A DNA stretch of 64,000 nucleotides from positions 87,210,873 through 87,274,872 of the forward strand of contig CM066326.1 in assembly GCA_033807775.1 (NCBI GenBank), read 5' to 3'. Below the pieces are notes generated by a model. It had not been told where the DNA came from. It made no database searches and saw nothing but the letters and a program-made list of their open reading frames with translations. The translations under genes were made by a program, and so were the position numbers. The DNA is from Saussurea involucrata. Lineage: Eukaryota; Streptophyta; Magnoliopsida; Asterales; Asteraceae. Positions 46,016-56,340 of the stretch are shown one piece after another; positions within the stretch are counted from its first letter, which is position 1; the number at the start of each line of letters is the position of its first letter.

Positions 46016-47877
46016 TGTAACAACCCGTTTTCCCAACATGCTTCAAATAACATATATTGTATCACATCGTTATATTCATAAAAAGAAATACAAATAAATC
46101 ACGTACGGTCCAACAGTCTCGAAACTATACAAACATAACATTTCCAGTTCCTAATCCTTGTCAGCTATCAACTGCGTCTCAAACTTTAATTCTTCCCTTT
46201 TTACTAAATAACGATCCTTAACCTGGAATACATATTTTAAAACAGAAAATGAGGGTTAGACCTACAGGTCTAGTGAGAAAATCCCTGTCAATTGAAACCT
46301 GTCAAAAAAAATCCATTTATATAAAACTTCTTTATACAAACACACACATATATTTTACACGTAAGTAAATACCAACCAAGACTAGAGTATCGTAATCAAA
46401 CTCATTCCACCCTGTTCCTCCACAAATGATCAAGTCATTCTGCCTTATCCCTCCCCAAATGGCCATACTAGTGGTTGCAAGCCAACTAGTTAATTTACTC
46501 TGCCGTACAACAACTACGGTAAACCCACCGGTCCGCCCACCGGAACCCGGCACTCACCGGTCCGCCCCTCGGATCCCGGCCAAGTATTCTCGTAGAATAC
46601 TCACATAAATACAATATATATATGTACCAATATATCATATTGTCATTTTATAAAACCTTTCATGACATTTCAACCATGTATAAAGACATCACATATTTTT
46701 ATAAAAACGTTATCCCATTCCAAACATGTATACATCTCAATATGAACACATAATCACATCATGTAAAAATTCTCAATCCGAACATATCCATCTCATCTAT
46801 ATATCACATATATATGTATCTCAGTTGGAAAATATTTTAAAGAAAAACTCACCTGAAACGTATATCACAAAGCTTTCCAAAGTTAGTATCACGTATTTCC
46901 ACCCTTCACAGAATCTGAAATCATATAAAATACCACATATCTCTTTTAAAAACTAAACTTACAAAATTCACATCTGAAGTCGCAACCCACTAAAAATCGT
47001 TATGAACAGTACCCAAATCGCAACCCTCTATTGCGATTCCACCCTGGAATCGCAACCCACTACTGCGATTCCACTCCAAGTCGCAATTCACTATTGCGAT
47101 CCCAAACCCGAGTCGCAATCAACTACTGCGATTTCAACCCAAGTCGCAAACGACCACTGCGACTTCATACCCGAGTCGCAACCAACTATTGCGACTCCGA
47201 TGAATGTCGCAGTCGTTCATTGCGACTTCGATGAATCTCAGACCACTGCGACTTCGATGAATCTCAGCCCACTACTCATTCTAAAACCAAGATTTTGCAG
47301 TTTTACTCTATGTATGATACTATAAAAGTGCAGATATGTTCAAGACCATATACATAACCTATCCTTAAACTTAGAATTCCCAAAACATCAATTTTAACCA
47401 AAAACCCACCAAAATTCAACTAGCATTTCAAGAACACTTTTAAGTAATTAGAACACAACAATGTAGGGATTGTTTACCTTGAATTTCAGCAACAAATTCC
47501 TAAAGCTTTTTCCTTCTTCTTTCCTTCAATCTTTCTCTCGATCTCTCTCTTTCTCTCTTTCCATCAAAGACACACACACACACTCTAACACTTGCTTCCT
47601 TTCAAAAATAAATAAGAAAAGAGGTACTCCTCCTAAGTATCCAAAGAAGGATGGTATGGAGGGAACACCTCCATACCCTTCCCCAACCACTCCCCTATTT
47701 CTTTTTCTTTTAAAAAGAAGATGACCAAAATAACCCTCTAACTTCCTTATAATATCCAAGACTAACCCTTAACTTATTTTCCCATAATTAACTAAAATAA
47801 AACTTATATAAATAAACTTCCGAATTCTAAAATACTAAAATACTGGTCAATAATAATTAAAATACCTGGTTATTACA
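46016..47877 (-). mobile_element. LTR D of the array (outer, 5' side of the element)
   Basis: Ends at GGTTATTACA, followed directly by CATAT. Private bases TCTTTCTCTCG and CTTTCCATC near 47532 and 47560 distinguish it from A, B and C. Confidence 0.92.
46978..47255. repeat. TCGCAA-n-TTGCGA palindrome array, LTR D
   Basis: Same array as in LTR A-C. Confidence 0.8.
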
Positions 47878-47882
47878 CATAT
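47878..47882. other. Right 5-bp target duplication of the LTR array
   Basis: CATAT after LTR D. These bases are also the first five of the 8-bp target duplication (CATATAGG) of the hAT that starts at 47886. Confidence 0.85.
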
Positions 47883-47885
47883 AGG

Positions 47886-49397
47886 TAGGCCTGAGCATTC
47901 GGACGGGTCGGGCGGATCGGGGCCCAAAACCCAAGCCCCGATCGGGTTTCGGATGGGACACCACAAAACCGAAACCCGTCCAATGGAAAGTCGGATATTC
48001 GGTTTTCGGGGCGATCGAGTTCGGATATCCGAGGTCGGGTTTCTCGGATTGGGCCTGGACTTGGCCCACTTCCAACCCTGTTTTTAGCCTATGCTTACCA
48101 ACTTTCCAGCCTGTTTTTTAGCCCTTCTTTACCCACTTTTCAGGCCTGTTTTTAGCCCATGTTTACCCATTTTTCGGTGTTGTTTTTCGGCAACTACAAG
48201 TCTACAATATATAAAAATTAAAAACAATAATTTAAATACAACTATACAAGCCTACAAGGTAAAGTACCAAACATGAAATTCCAAAATTACAAAACCGAAT
48301 AAGTTGATAACTATTAAGTATTAACTAATAAGTGAAATAGTGAATAAACAAACTAACTAAGTTACTAAGTAACTAACAAAGACACAAAGTAACAAAGTAA
48401 CACAAGCAAACATCAAACAAATTCCAGAAACTAACAAACTAATTAAGTAACAAAGTAATTAACAAACTAACAACAACAACTAGTAAACAACAACAACTAA
48501 CAAGTAACATTGTAAGTTGTAACAACTAACATCTAAAAATAATCTAAAATTCCAAATCAAACAACACATAAAAGATTTTCCATAAAGTTATATAAATATA
48601 AAGTCTCCAATTACAATAAGATGGCAGGCAAACGAGCAACAAGCTGTGCCGCAACCCCCTTTTGGATGGCAAAACCAATCCTACTAAAAATGAAATTTTG
48701 TGTCTTAGGGGTCGAAAAATTACTTTGCACAACCCGTTGAACCCTAGTCAAAAACTCCCCTGCTTCCGGAGCTAGGAAACCAAAAGTATCGAAAGCAAAA
48801 GGGATAAACACGTGTTGATTCTCTAAACAGGCTTTCTCGTGTTTAGCAACTTTGCTCGATTCCGCTCTCAACGCAGCTTGGCCCGCCACAAACCCATTTT
48901 CCCTAAGCCCAACAAGAGGGGAAGTCTGGAAGACGAACAATGAGTAATGACGGCCGGCGATGGAAGTGTGTGCGACTGTGCGGTGTGCCGTCGTGTGCGT
49001 GGGTGGCTGGCGATGAACCAGTGGCCGGCGATGAGTGGGTTGGGTTCGTTCCGTCACATACGATTTAGGGTTCAATCGATTTGGGTTTTGCTACTGAGAA
49101 CTGAAGAGAATTGAATATTCGATCGATTTCGTTTAGGTATTTAGGTTTAGACTTTAGAAAAAAATTGTATATGTTATTTATATTTTAAAACTTTAAAAAA
49201 AATAATTTTTTTTAATAAATCGGATATTCGGACGGATCGGGTGGGTAAAATCCAAACCCAACCCGATCCTACTTTACCCGCTTAAAAATCGGCTCGGGGG
49301 AATTCGGGTTCGGGGCATTCGGGTGGCGGATTTTTGTTACAATTCCGGGTCGGGTCGGGTCGGATATCTCAGATAATTCGAGTTATGCTCACCCCTA
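47886..49397. mobile_element. hAT element with captured or repeat-protein fragment
   Basis: TIRs TAGGCCTGAGCAT and (reverse complement) TAGGGGTGAGCAT; target duplication CATATAGG (47878-47885) and TATATAGG (49398-49405), 7 of 8 bases. Subterminal ATTCGGACGGGTCGGG-type repeats occur on both sides. The centre has a 155-codon minus-strand frame and a tandem of AACTAACAAAGTAAC-like sequence (48330-48540). Confidence 0.8.
48611..49075 (-). pseudogene. 155-codon frame ending in a recurrent plant repeat-protein tail
   Basis: Minus-strand frame whose C-terminal half (KHEKACLENQHVFIPFAFD, then FGFLAPEA, RVQRVVQSNF and IGFAIQKGVAAQLVARLP) reads as conserved protein with its own stop. From memory, near-identical tails occur in many plant repeat-encoded proteins associated with reverse-transcriptase-like ORFs; I could not confirm the family. 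The N-terminal half is low-complexity and may not belong to it. It lies inside the hAT element, so it is captured sequence or a nested remnant. Confidence 0.5.
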
Positions 49398-49405
49398 TAT
49401 ATAGG

Positions 49406-49820
49406 ACCATTACAAAGATATGGATTTGCATCGGTACATGGAAAAAGAAAACATAAATGATTTTGTTAACATTTAATTTCCTTCTTAAATAGTTTTGTTA
49501 AACTGTTTTGCAAAATTATTTAAATTTTAATTTATCATGTAAATAATTTATGAGTTGAAATGATATAATAACTACCTTGTATTTTTAATTTAATATTATA
49601 CGAATTTTATTTATAAAAAAATTAAAAATCTATGCTAATGCCGTTTACCAAATGCTTATCCAGGTAAATGCTTACTCGTAAAATTAACACTATCACTTAC
49701 TTATCTGGTAAGATTTTAGTCACCAACATGGCATTGTATGCAACAATTTTCCCGGTAAGTGCTAACCGTGATAAAAGTCTTCTCCCTCACTTACCGGGTA
49801 AGATTTTTGGTCATTGTTAT
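49406..49820. mobile_element. Remnant of a GCCGTTTACC-type MITE in AT-rich sequence
   Basis: About 49640-49815 shares GCCGTTTAC, CTTACCGGGTAAGATTTT, GCATTGTATGCAACAATTTT and GTAAGTGCTAACC with the intact MITE at 60392-60678, but the right end is missing where the long-TIR element begins. The part before 49640 is plain AT-rich sequence. Confidence 0.55.
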
Positions 49821-49961
49821 AATTCCTATAATGGGTAACATAGATTCAAAACCATCATTTTGGTACTTAAGATGTGATATATCAAACATTTAGGTATTTA
49901 TTTCTTTAAATTAAGGGGCAATTTTGTCTTTTCATTATTTCTTTAATTTTCTTTAAAAGAA

Positions 49962-50315
49962 GAGTAAACTACACTTTTGGTCCCTAAGGTTTAGTGTTTA
50001 TAACACATTTGGTCCTTACAATTTAAAAATTACACTTTAGCCACTGCAATTTGTTATTTGGTCCGGATTTGGTCCCTGGATCTAACAGCCGTTAAAAAAT
50101 CTCGTTAGATGAAGGGTATTTCAGTCTTTTTTAGTTTTAACGGCTAAAAAGACTAAAATACCCTTCATCTAACGAGATTTTTTAACGGCTGTTAGATCCA
50201 CGGACCAAGTCCGGACCAAATAACAAATTACAGTGGCTAAAGTGTAATTTTTAAATTGTAAGGACCAAATGTGTTATAAACACTAAACCTCAGGGACCAA
50301 AAGTGTAGTTTACTC
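49962..50315. mobile_element. Foldback MULE-type MITE, 354 bp
   Basis: Nearly complete palindrome: left GAGTAAACTACACTTTTGGT, right its complement ending GTTTACTC. 9-bp target duplication TTAAAAGAA at 49953-49961 and 50316-50324. Arms include GGTTTAGTGTTTATAACACA and its reverse complement. Confidence 0.85.
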
Positions 50316-50323
50316 TTAAAAGA

Positions 50324-50519
50324 ATAATATATTAAAGTTAAATTATTGAAGCTACAACAACAGCTTTTACCACCACCACCACCCCAATCAATGGACTCCA
50401 ACCGACAACCACCACCACCAACACCACAGGACCACCTCCACTTCTTCCACCAGCGACCTCGCCACCATTCCTCCTCCTCCAACTCCATGAAGATCTCATC
50501 CAAATCAATCTTGAATCAT
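50324..50519. other. Gene-like CCACCACC-rich segment in the long-TIR element
   Basis: GC-richer than its surroundings, with a 50-odd codon plus-strand frame starting MDSNRQPPPPTPQDH that runs into the Tip100-like hAT. Possibly part of a captured gene continuing at 52576. No family recognised. Confidence 0.3.
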
Positions 50520-50639
50520 GGTAGATCCAGTGGCATAGCTAGTAGGGGGGCTGGCTGGCTGGTGCTGAGCCCCCCCCCCCCCCCTAACTGCCAAACTTCC
50601 TTTAATATATACTTTATGAAAATAGAACAAATATATTTG

Positions 50640-50712
50640 GTTGTCTAGGTGGTTAAAGCACTCTTAGTTATAGCATCAGACTCGAGATCGAATCTGTGCG
50701 GCTAGCCATCTT
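50640..50712 (+). other. tRNA-like sequence inside the Tip100-like hAT
   Basis: TTGTCTAGGTGGTTAAAGCA resembles a tRNA A box and AGATCGAATCTG a B box, about 35 bp apart. It does not fold into a convincing tRNA by eye; it could be a SINE head or a chance resemblance. Confidence 0.3.
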
Positions 50713-50872
50713 TTTAAATTTAGTTCAGTCATTTTTATTTATTTATTTATTTGTTCGTCATTTTTATTTATTTATTTATTTGATAGTCCTTTTTTATTTA
50801 TTTATTTATTTATTTATTTGATAGTCCTTTTATTTGAAAGCTTTAGTATTAATGTTTTTCTATCATCAGACC

Positions 50873-51890
50873 TAGAGGTGGCCAAAAGTCGGGTTCGGAC
50901 CGAGCCGGGTCGGGTCGGGGGACAACCCGGTTCTGCACAGTAACCGTGCGAACCGTGTCAGGTGAGAACCGGGTCGGGTCGGGCCGGGTTTAAACCGAAA
51001 TCCCCTGACCCGTTTACTTGTATGTAGAACCGGTTTCGGAAAAACCGGGTCGGAGTAGGGCCGGGGATTTTTTTTTGTTTTTTAACTGCTTTCTTTGTAT
51101 AATAATTAATTACTAAACTTTAACAAAGAAAAATTGGATTGAAATCATTGGATAAGTAAAATACACTTTAAAAATACGTTTTATTTATAATATATATCAC
51201 TAAAATACACTTTTACGTTTTATAATTTATATATAATTTTAAGTTACAAACTTACAAGTTACAAGTTACAATACATAAATTCTAAACATTCGAAGGTCCC
51301 ACTCCCGAACTTCCACTCCCATCACCCGGTCCCGGATAGTAATTGAATGGATTATAGTTGAATGGATTGTATGGAGCGTAGTATGGATTCTGATCTGGAT
51401 TGTAGTCTTCAAGAGTATCGTACTGCATCAGTCGTGTAGAGACTAGAGAAATGTATGCGTTTTTTGCGAGAAACGAATATAGCAAGAGCCGAGAAATGAG
51501 AATTGTATGCGTTTTTTGCGAGAAACGAATATAACGAGAGCCGAGAAATGAGAATTGTAAGTGTTTTTTGCTTTTTGTAAGCAATTGTAAGGTGGTGATC
51601 ACTCCATAACACCCCTAGTATTTATATGGGGTTGGAGGGGAGTTTTTTGGGGTGAAAAACGGTCAAAAGAGGCTTCCCAACGGTCATAAACGGTCACATA
51701 ACGGCTATAATTTTTTTGAAAAAAATCGGGTCGGGGCGGGGCGGGTCACGGACCGGTCCCGGGTCGGGCCGAGGAAAATCCTATATACGCGAACCGGTCC
51801 CGGCTCTCGGGCTTGAAACCGGTTCTTGACCGGGTCGGGCCAGAACCGGTTCTTGACCGGTTTCGGTTCGGGTCGATTTGGCCACCTCTA
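50873..51890. mobile_element. hAT element, 1018 bp, nested
   Basis: TIRs TAGAGGTGGCCAAA and (reverse complement) TAGAGGTGGCCAAAT; perfect target duplication ATCAGACC at 50865-50872 and 51891-51898. GGGTCGGGTCGGG-type subterminal repeats on both sides. A minus-strand frame at 51282-51602 has a tandem duplication (GAGAATTGTATGCGTTTTTT) and a Tyr/Pro/Asn-rich end (YAPYNPFNYNPFNYYPGPG). It could be a remnant of a transposase first exon, unproven. Confidence 0.85.
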
Positions 51891-52575
51891 ATCAGACCCA
51901 ACATCCAATCTTTGTAGCCATTTTTTGTTTCTCATTTTTATTTAGTTATTTGATAGTCTTTTTATTTAAAAGTTTTTAGTATTAATGTTTTTACTATCAA
52001 AAACAGTTTTATTGTATTTACATTTACAAATGTTTTATAAAGTATTATTACATCTATGTTTTTATTATCCAAATCATTCATATTGTAGTTACATTTACAA
52101 ACATATAAAGCATTATTACATCTATGTTTTTATTATCAAATAACATTTTTATTGTATTTATATTTACAAACGTTTTACATCAAAAGTCAAAATGAACTAA
52201 TTCTATATTAATATCCTTGTGAGTTGTGAGATCTATTTTTTTTATACATGATACAATATTAATATTTATATTGATGAGATTTTTGGTATAGTTATAAATT
52301 AGTGAAAATAATGGTTAGTTTGATAATAAAAATATATTTGGAGCTTCGATTCAAATTATAATTTTTTAATCCTACTTTGGTTTTCTTATCTAGGCACACA
52401 TTCATCACACAAAAAAATTCCTTTTAGAGTCTCGTGAGACTTGTGAGTCATGACGATATCTCATATTAACAATTTGTTTGAATGTCTTAAATCGACAAGT
52501 TAAATTAATTTTGTTTATCATCTTTTAAGTTCTAACCCCCTATAATAGAATCCTGGCTCCGTCCCTGGGTAGATC

Positions 52576-53150
52576 CAAAGGTCGTGAGTCGTGACCCACC
52601 CATCTCCTTATCCACTTCCCTCAGTTGCCGCCTCCGAACCAGCCGCAACATTAAAGGCGGCGCATCTCCGGCCATGTTCCCCACCATCGGAAAAAAGAGG
52701 TGGTGGTTAAGAGCAAATTAGGGTTAAGAGCAAGAAGAAACATGGCAAAAGATTGAGAACTTTATCACGAAGACATAGCACCGGCGATGCTAGTTTCAGA
52801 AAACTCAACCATTCCTGTGATGGGTTTAGTAAAAACCAGAATCTTTCCGGAAATTATCAAGAAAACTTGTCGGTCGGGTCGGAGCAGAGGAATAACCCGA
52901 GATAGGTCATCTGCCATTGACGATTTGTGAAGCTTTACGGGCATTCGGGTCGGAGTTTAGCTGTTTGTTTCCTTGCCGGTCTTCTTGATTTTCTTCGGCG
53001 TCAGAGAGGGAGAAAGAGGAGAAAACGGGTGGTGGTGATCACCGACAAGGTGGTGGGTCTTGTGCTACCGTGTTTACACTGTGGTTGGTGGCGTTTCAAG
53101 ACGGAGATCAAGAAAATGAACCGGCGGTTGGAGATGAAGGAATATATTAT
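52576..53150. other. Gene-like segment of the long-TIR element, right part
   Basis: GC-richer stretch with a 92-codon plus-strand frame at 52927-53205 (MKLYGHSGRSLAVCFLAG start, Arg/Lys-rich middle). No domain recognised; the frame runs into the right TIR, so it is not an intact gene. Confidence 0.3.
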
Positions 53151-53297
53151 TCTTTTAAATAAAATTAAAGAAATAATAAAAAGACAAAATTGCCCTTCAA
53201 TTTAAAGAAATAGGTACCTAAATGTTTGATATATCACATCCAAAGTATCAAAATGATGGTTTTAAAACTATGTTACCCATAATAGGAATTATACCAA

Positions 53298-53702
53298 AGT
53301 ATGTTACATTTTTATGCAAATTGCCCTTTTATAAACTAAGGTGGCGTTTGTTTTTTAAGAGGTGCTGAAGTCTGATTTTACTTCTGATTTTTAAGAGGTG
53401 ATGAAGTTGGAAGTCTGAAATCTGAATCAATTAGACTGTTTGTTTCTCACCAATAACCCAAAAACAAAAACAAAAACAAAAAAATTAGACAATATAACCC
53501 AAAATCACAAATAACATAACTCAAAACCATAAGAACACAGAGGGTTAATTTCTTAAACAATTAACATGAAATTGGTTTCATGTTTATGAACTGACAACCT
53601 AATCCATATCTTTTTTAAGAACTTCAAATCGAGATGTTAAACCTAATCCAACCTCTAAATAAAACCCAGTAAACTATCTCAATTTAAGTTTTTAAACATA
53701 AA
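53298..53702. other. Non-coding, end of another MITE-like repeat
   Basis: AAGGTGGCGTTTGTTTTTTAAGAGGTG at about 53339 looks like the end of a hAT-type MITE (repeated TTTTTAAGAGGTG and GAAGTCTGA), with no clear partner end. The rest is AT-rich without a gene. Confidence 0.35.
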
Positions 53703-54111
53703 TCTATATTATCTGTCTATCTTATAAAGCATTTAAGAAAAACTCTTAAAAACAACCACTAAAGCTTCATGTACCGCTATTTAATATTAATTACTTAAAA
53801 TCTCTTAAAAACAACTAATGAAACTTTATGTATTGCTTTTAATGCTAATTACGTGATTAATAATTATTTCTAACATCCTTCAAATTCTTAAATCATGGAC
53901 TCTTACTAATTACTCTTATCTCTAACCACTTTCAATTTCTCAAATTATGAACTCCTCAAGAAGCGTCATTCTTTAAACAAATTTATAAAAAAACATAACC
54001 GTTTTCTCAAAACCACGCAAAACCGTTTTACAAAATCGGCAACGAAAAATAAATAAATTAGAACATTAAAATCAAGATATATCGCGCTGCATTGCGAAAG
54101 TAGACTTCTAG
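53703..54111 (+). mobile_element. Short non-autonomous Helitron, 409 bp
   Basis: Starts TCTATATTATCTGTC after A and ends CTTCTAG before T, the A/T insertion context of Helitrons. A TCGC...GCGA stem (54082-54097) stands about 10 bp before CTAG. The TCTAT...TTATAAAGC start matches the other Helitron starts in the window. No coding sequence. Confidence 0.6.
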
Positions 54112-54731
54112 TTACATGTAAATTCATATTAACATTATTCATTTTATTAGGTTTTACTAGACTTAGAAAGTAAACAATTTATCATGTTATATAGAAAAGA
54201 ATAACATAACTTATCATATCTATACATATAATAAATAACTAACTAGCATGCCACGTGTCGTCTTCTGGTGAGCCGACTTCAGTATTTTCCCGCCTAAACA
54301 TGCATCTGGGCGCAATTTACATTATAAGTTCAATTAGCACACGCACATTCACTTCTCCTTAAATTTCTCCTTAATTCAATTTTTTAATTTATACGTTACA
54401 TTAACTACCCTTATAATTAGGTATGTAGTTTACTTTTAATCCCTTACTTTTTTATTTTTCATTTTAGACTCTTATCATATAAACATAAATAATGTATATT
54501 AACTAAAATGCATTAAAAAAACATTTTTATTTTTTTACAAGTTATATCATTGTAATCGCTTCGTCAATACCTTCGAAATGAGCCTAATATTGAATATTTT
54601 TAGATTTAATTATATTATTAAATATCATAAACATGTACGAATTAATTTGTTTTATATCTCTTACATTATTTATTTTTATTTTACACCCTTATAATATTAA
54701 AAATACATAATCATAGTTTAACTAATACATA

Positions 54732-55808
54732 CTAGCCGTGTACCCGCACAATGCTGCGGGGCATTCAATTTTTAAACATCTAATTTTTTGTAATATATCT
54801 TTGAAATTCTTGGTTCATTGCACTTATCGGATAAAACGTTGCATACAATGTTGTGGACTAAAACTTTACCAAATAGCTTAAATGAAAATTTTGACTATTG
54901 AGTATTAATGATAAGAGCTTACCGGATAAACATCTTGAAAACCAAGCTTAGGGGGTGTTTTGGATTGGTTGTTTTTTTCAACTTAAGTTATTTTTAGTGT
55001 TTATACTGAAAAAAAGAAAAGTGCTTATGATTTTTTTCCACCACAAATAAGTTGTTTTTGATAAGTTAAACCATTTTAACTTATTTGAAACTGCGTATAA
55101 CTTATTTGTTTAAATTATATTTTTACCCCAACTTTTTTTTAACACAACATAAGATGATAAACACTTTTAAAAATAAGCATAAGTTGTTTTAAATAAGCAA
55201 TCCCAAACACCCCTCATAGTTAATTGTTAATAAATATAAGAAATAATATAACAATGCAAATGTGTTTTTGCCATATAAACCAAATTGATTCGTGGATTGG
55301 ATCGAGTGGTATTACCAATGTACTCAGTCGATGATATACAAATTTTACCAATAGTGGTATAGATATACATGATATAGAGATTTATCGTCATAAATAACAC
55401 TTTAAAAACGTTGTGGCTTATCTTGAAGCCTACGGCTTGAAGCTCACATCATTTATAACTTTAGTAATCAATTGTTTATTACATGACATTCAAACACATT
55501 TAAAAATATGTATTGAAATCTATGGAATTATATATGACTAATGTCAATTTTTTATTTTTAACACTTCTACTTAAATATTTTATAATATAAAATAGATTAT
55601 CAAAATAACTTATCACCTGCAAATAGATGAGTCACAATCATCCTACAAGACAAAATAACATACATGAAATCCTTTTTCTTATTCAGATATCCACAATGTC
55701 ATCCATTACTAACATTTTTATGCATAAATATGTTGTACTCTATGCTTAAAACTTTGTTTTTAAGACTTTAAGACTTTTAAGCCTAAATGTTTTATAAGAT
55801 AGTATAGA
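54732..55808 (-). mobile_element. Non-autonomous Helitron, minus strand
   Basis: On the minus strand the 3' end has the stem CCCGCAGCATTGTGCGGG, then TACACGGCTAG before T. The 5' end TCTATACTATCTTATAAAAC (plus 55808) follows A. A second possible 5' end of the same type lies at 59465, so the element could instead extend to there with this start nested inside. A PIF-like MITE is nested at 54951-55213. Confidence 0.6.
54951..55213. mobile_element. PIF/Harbinger (Tourist-like) MITE
   Basis: Ends GGGGGTGTTTTGGATTG and (reverse complement) GGGGTGTTTGGGATTGC; flanks TTA and TCA. The interior has AACTTATTTGTTT and related AAGTTATT motifs in both orientations. Confidence 0.75.
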
Positions 55809-55824
55809 TTAAAAAAAATTAGTA

Positions 55825-56340
55825 TAATTGAAATCAGAAATGTTTATTAAGGAAATTAGGTTTCAAATTTAATGCAAAAAGAAATTAATGTTTTTTAATT
55901 GAAATCATAAATGTTTTTTAAGGAAATTACGTTTCAAAATTAATGCAAAACGAAATTAATGTTTTCTAATTGAAATCAAAAATGTTTTTTAAGAAAACTA
56001 CGTTTCAAAATTAATGCAAATGGAAATTAATGTTTTTTAATTGAAATCATGAATATTTTTTTTAAGGAAATTACTTTTCAAAATTAATGCAAAGGGAAAA
56101 TAATGTTTTTTTAATTGAAATCTGAAATATTTTTTTAAGAAAATTACGTTTGAAAATTAATGCAAAACGAAATTAATGTTTTCTAATTGAAATTTGAAAT
56201 GTTTTTTTTAAGGAAATTAGGTTTCAAATTTAATGCAAAATGAAATTAATGTTTTTTAATTGAAATCAGATTTTTTTAAGGAAATTACGTTTCAAAATTA
56301 ATGCAAAACGAAATTAATGTTTTCCAATTGAAAACATGAA
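55825..56340 (+). repeat. 72-bp tandem repeat, about seven copies
   Basis: Unit begins AATTGAAATCAGAAATGTTT and contains AAGGAAATTACGTTTCAAA and AATGCAAAACGAAATTAATG. Copies differ by a few bases; TACG and TAGG variants alternate. Confidence 0.9.

Larger units (their letters stand above)
28581..47877 (-). mobile_element. Tandem array of a non-autonomous gypsy element: four LTRs, three internal regions
   Basis: LTRs at 28581-30446, 34402-36265, 40205-42065 and 46016-47877 alternate with internal regions of 3955, 3939 and 3950 bp, giving a period of about 5.8 kb. Each internal region has a PPT on its left and an iMet-type PBS on its right, so all units point the same way (minus). Only the outer edges have a target duplication (CATAT); the inner joints have none. 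No gag or pol is present. Copies differ by scattered substitutions and by (TA)n and (CA)n lengths, which argues against a simple assembly copy error. Confidence 0.92.
50528..52567. mobile_element. Tip100-like hAT element
   Basis: Ends CAGTGGCATAGCTAG and (reverse complement) CAGGGACGGAGCCAGGAT, with perfect 8-bp target duplication GGTAGATC at 50520-50527 and 52568-52575. A C-run of about 14 lies near 50571-50584. It contains a tRNA-like stretch, TTTATTTATT runs and a nested hAT at 50873-51890. No transposase frame. Confidence 0.85.
49821..53297. mobile_element. Long-TIR DNA element (about 150-bp TIRs) with nested insertions
   Basis: Inverted repeats at 49821 to about 49960 and about 53155-53297 share TTCCTATNATGGGTAACATA, AACCATCATTTTG, GATGTGATATATCAAACATT and AATTTTGTCTTTT. 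Superfamily uncertain; no clean target duplication found. The interior apart from nested elements (50324-50519 and 52576-53150) is GC-richer and gene-like (CCACCACCACC runs, CTCCGGCCATG), so it may hold captured host DNA. Confidence 0.6.

Noticed and set aside
28581..47877. 5.8-kb tandem units as satellite DNA or rDNA
   Set aside because: Each unit has LTR ends, PBS and PPT, there is an outer target duplication, and no rRNA sequence is recognised.
51282..51602. Tyr/Pro/Asn-rich frame as an intact transposase exon
   Set aside because: It contains a tandem duplication and no transposase domain; kept only as a possible remnant within the hAT.
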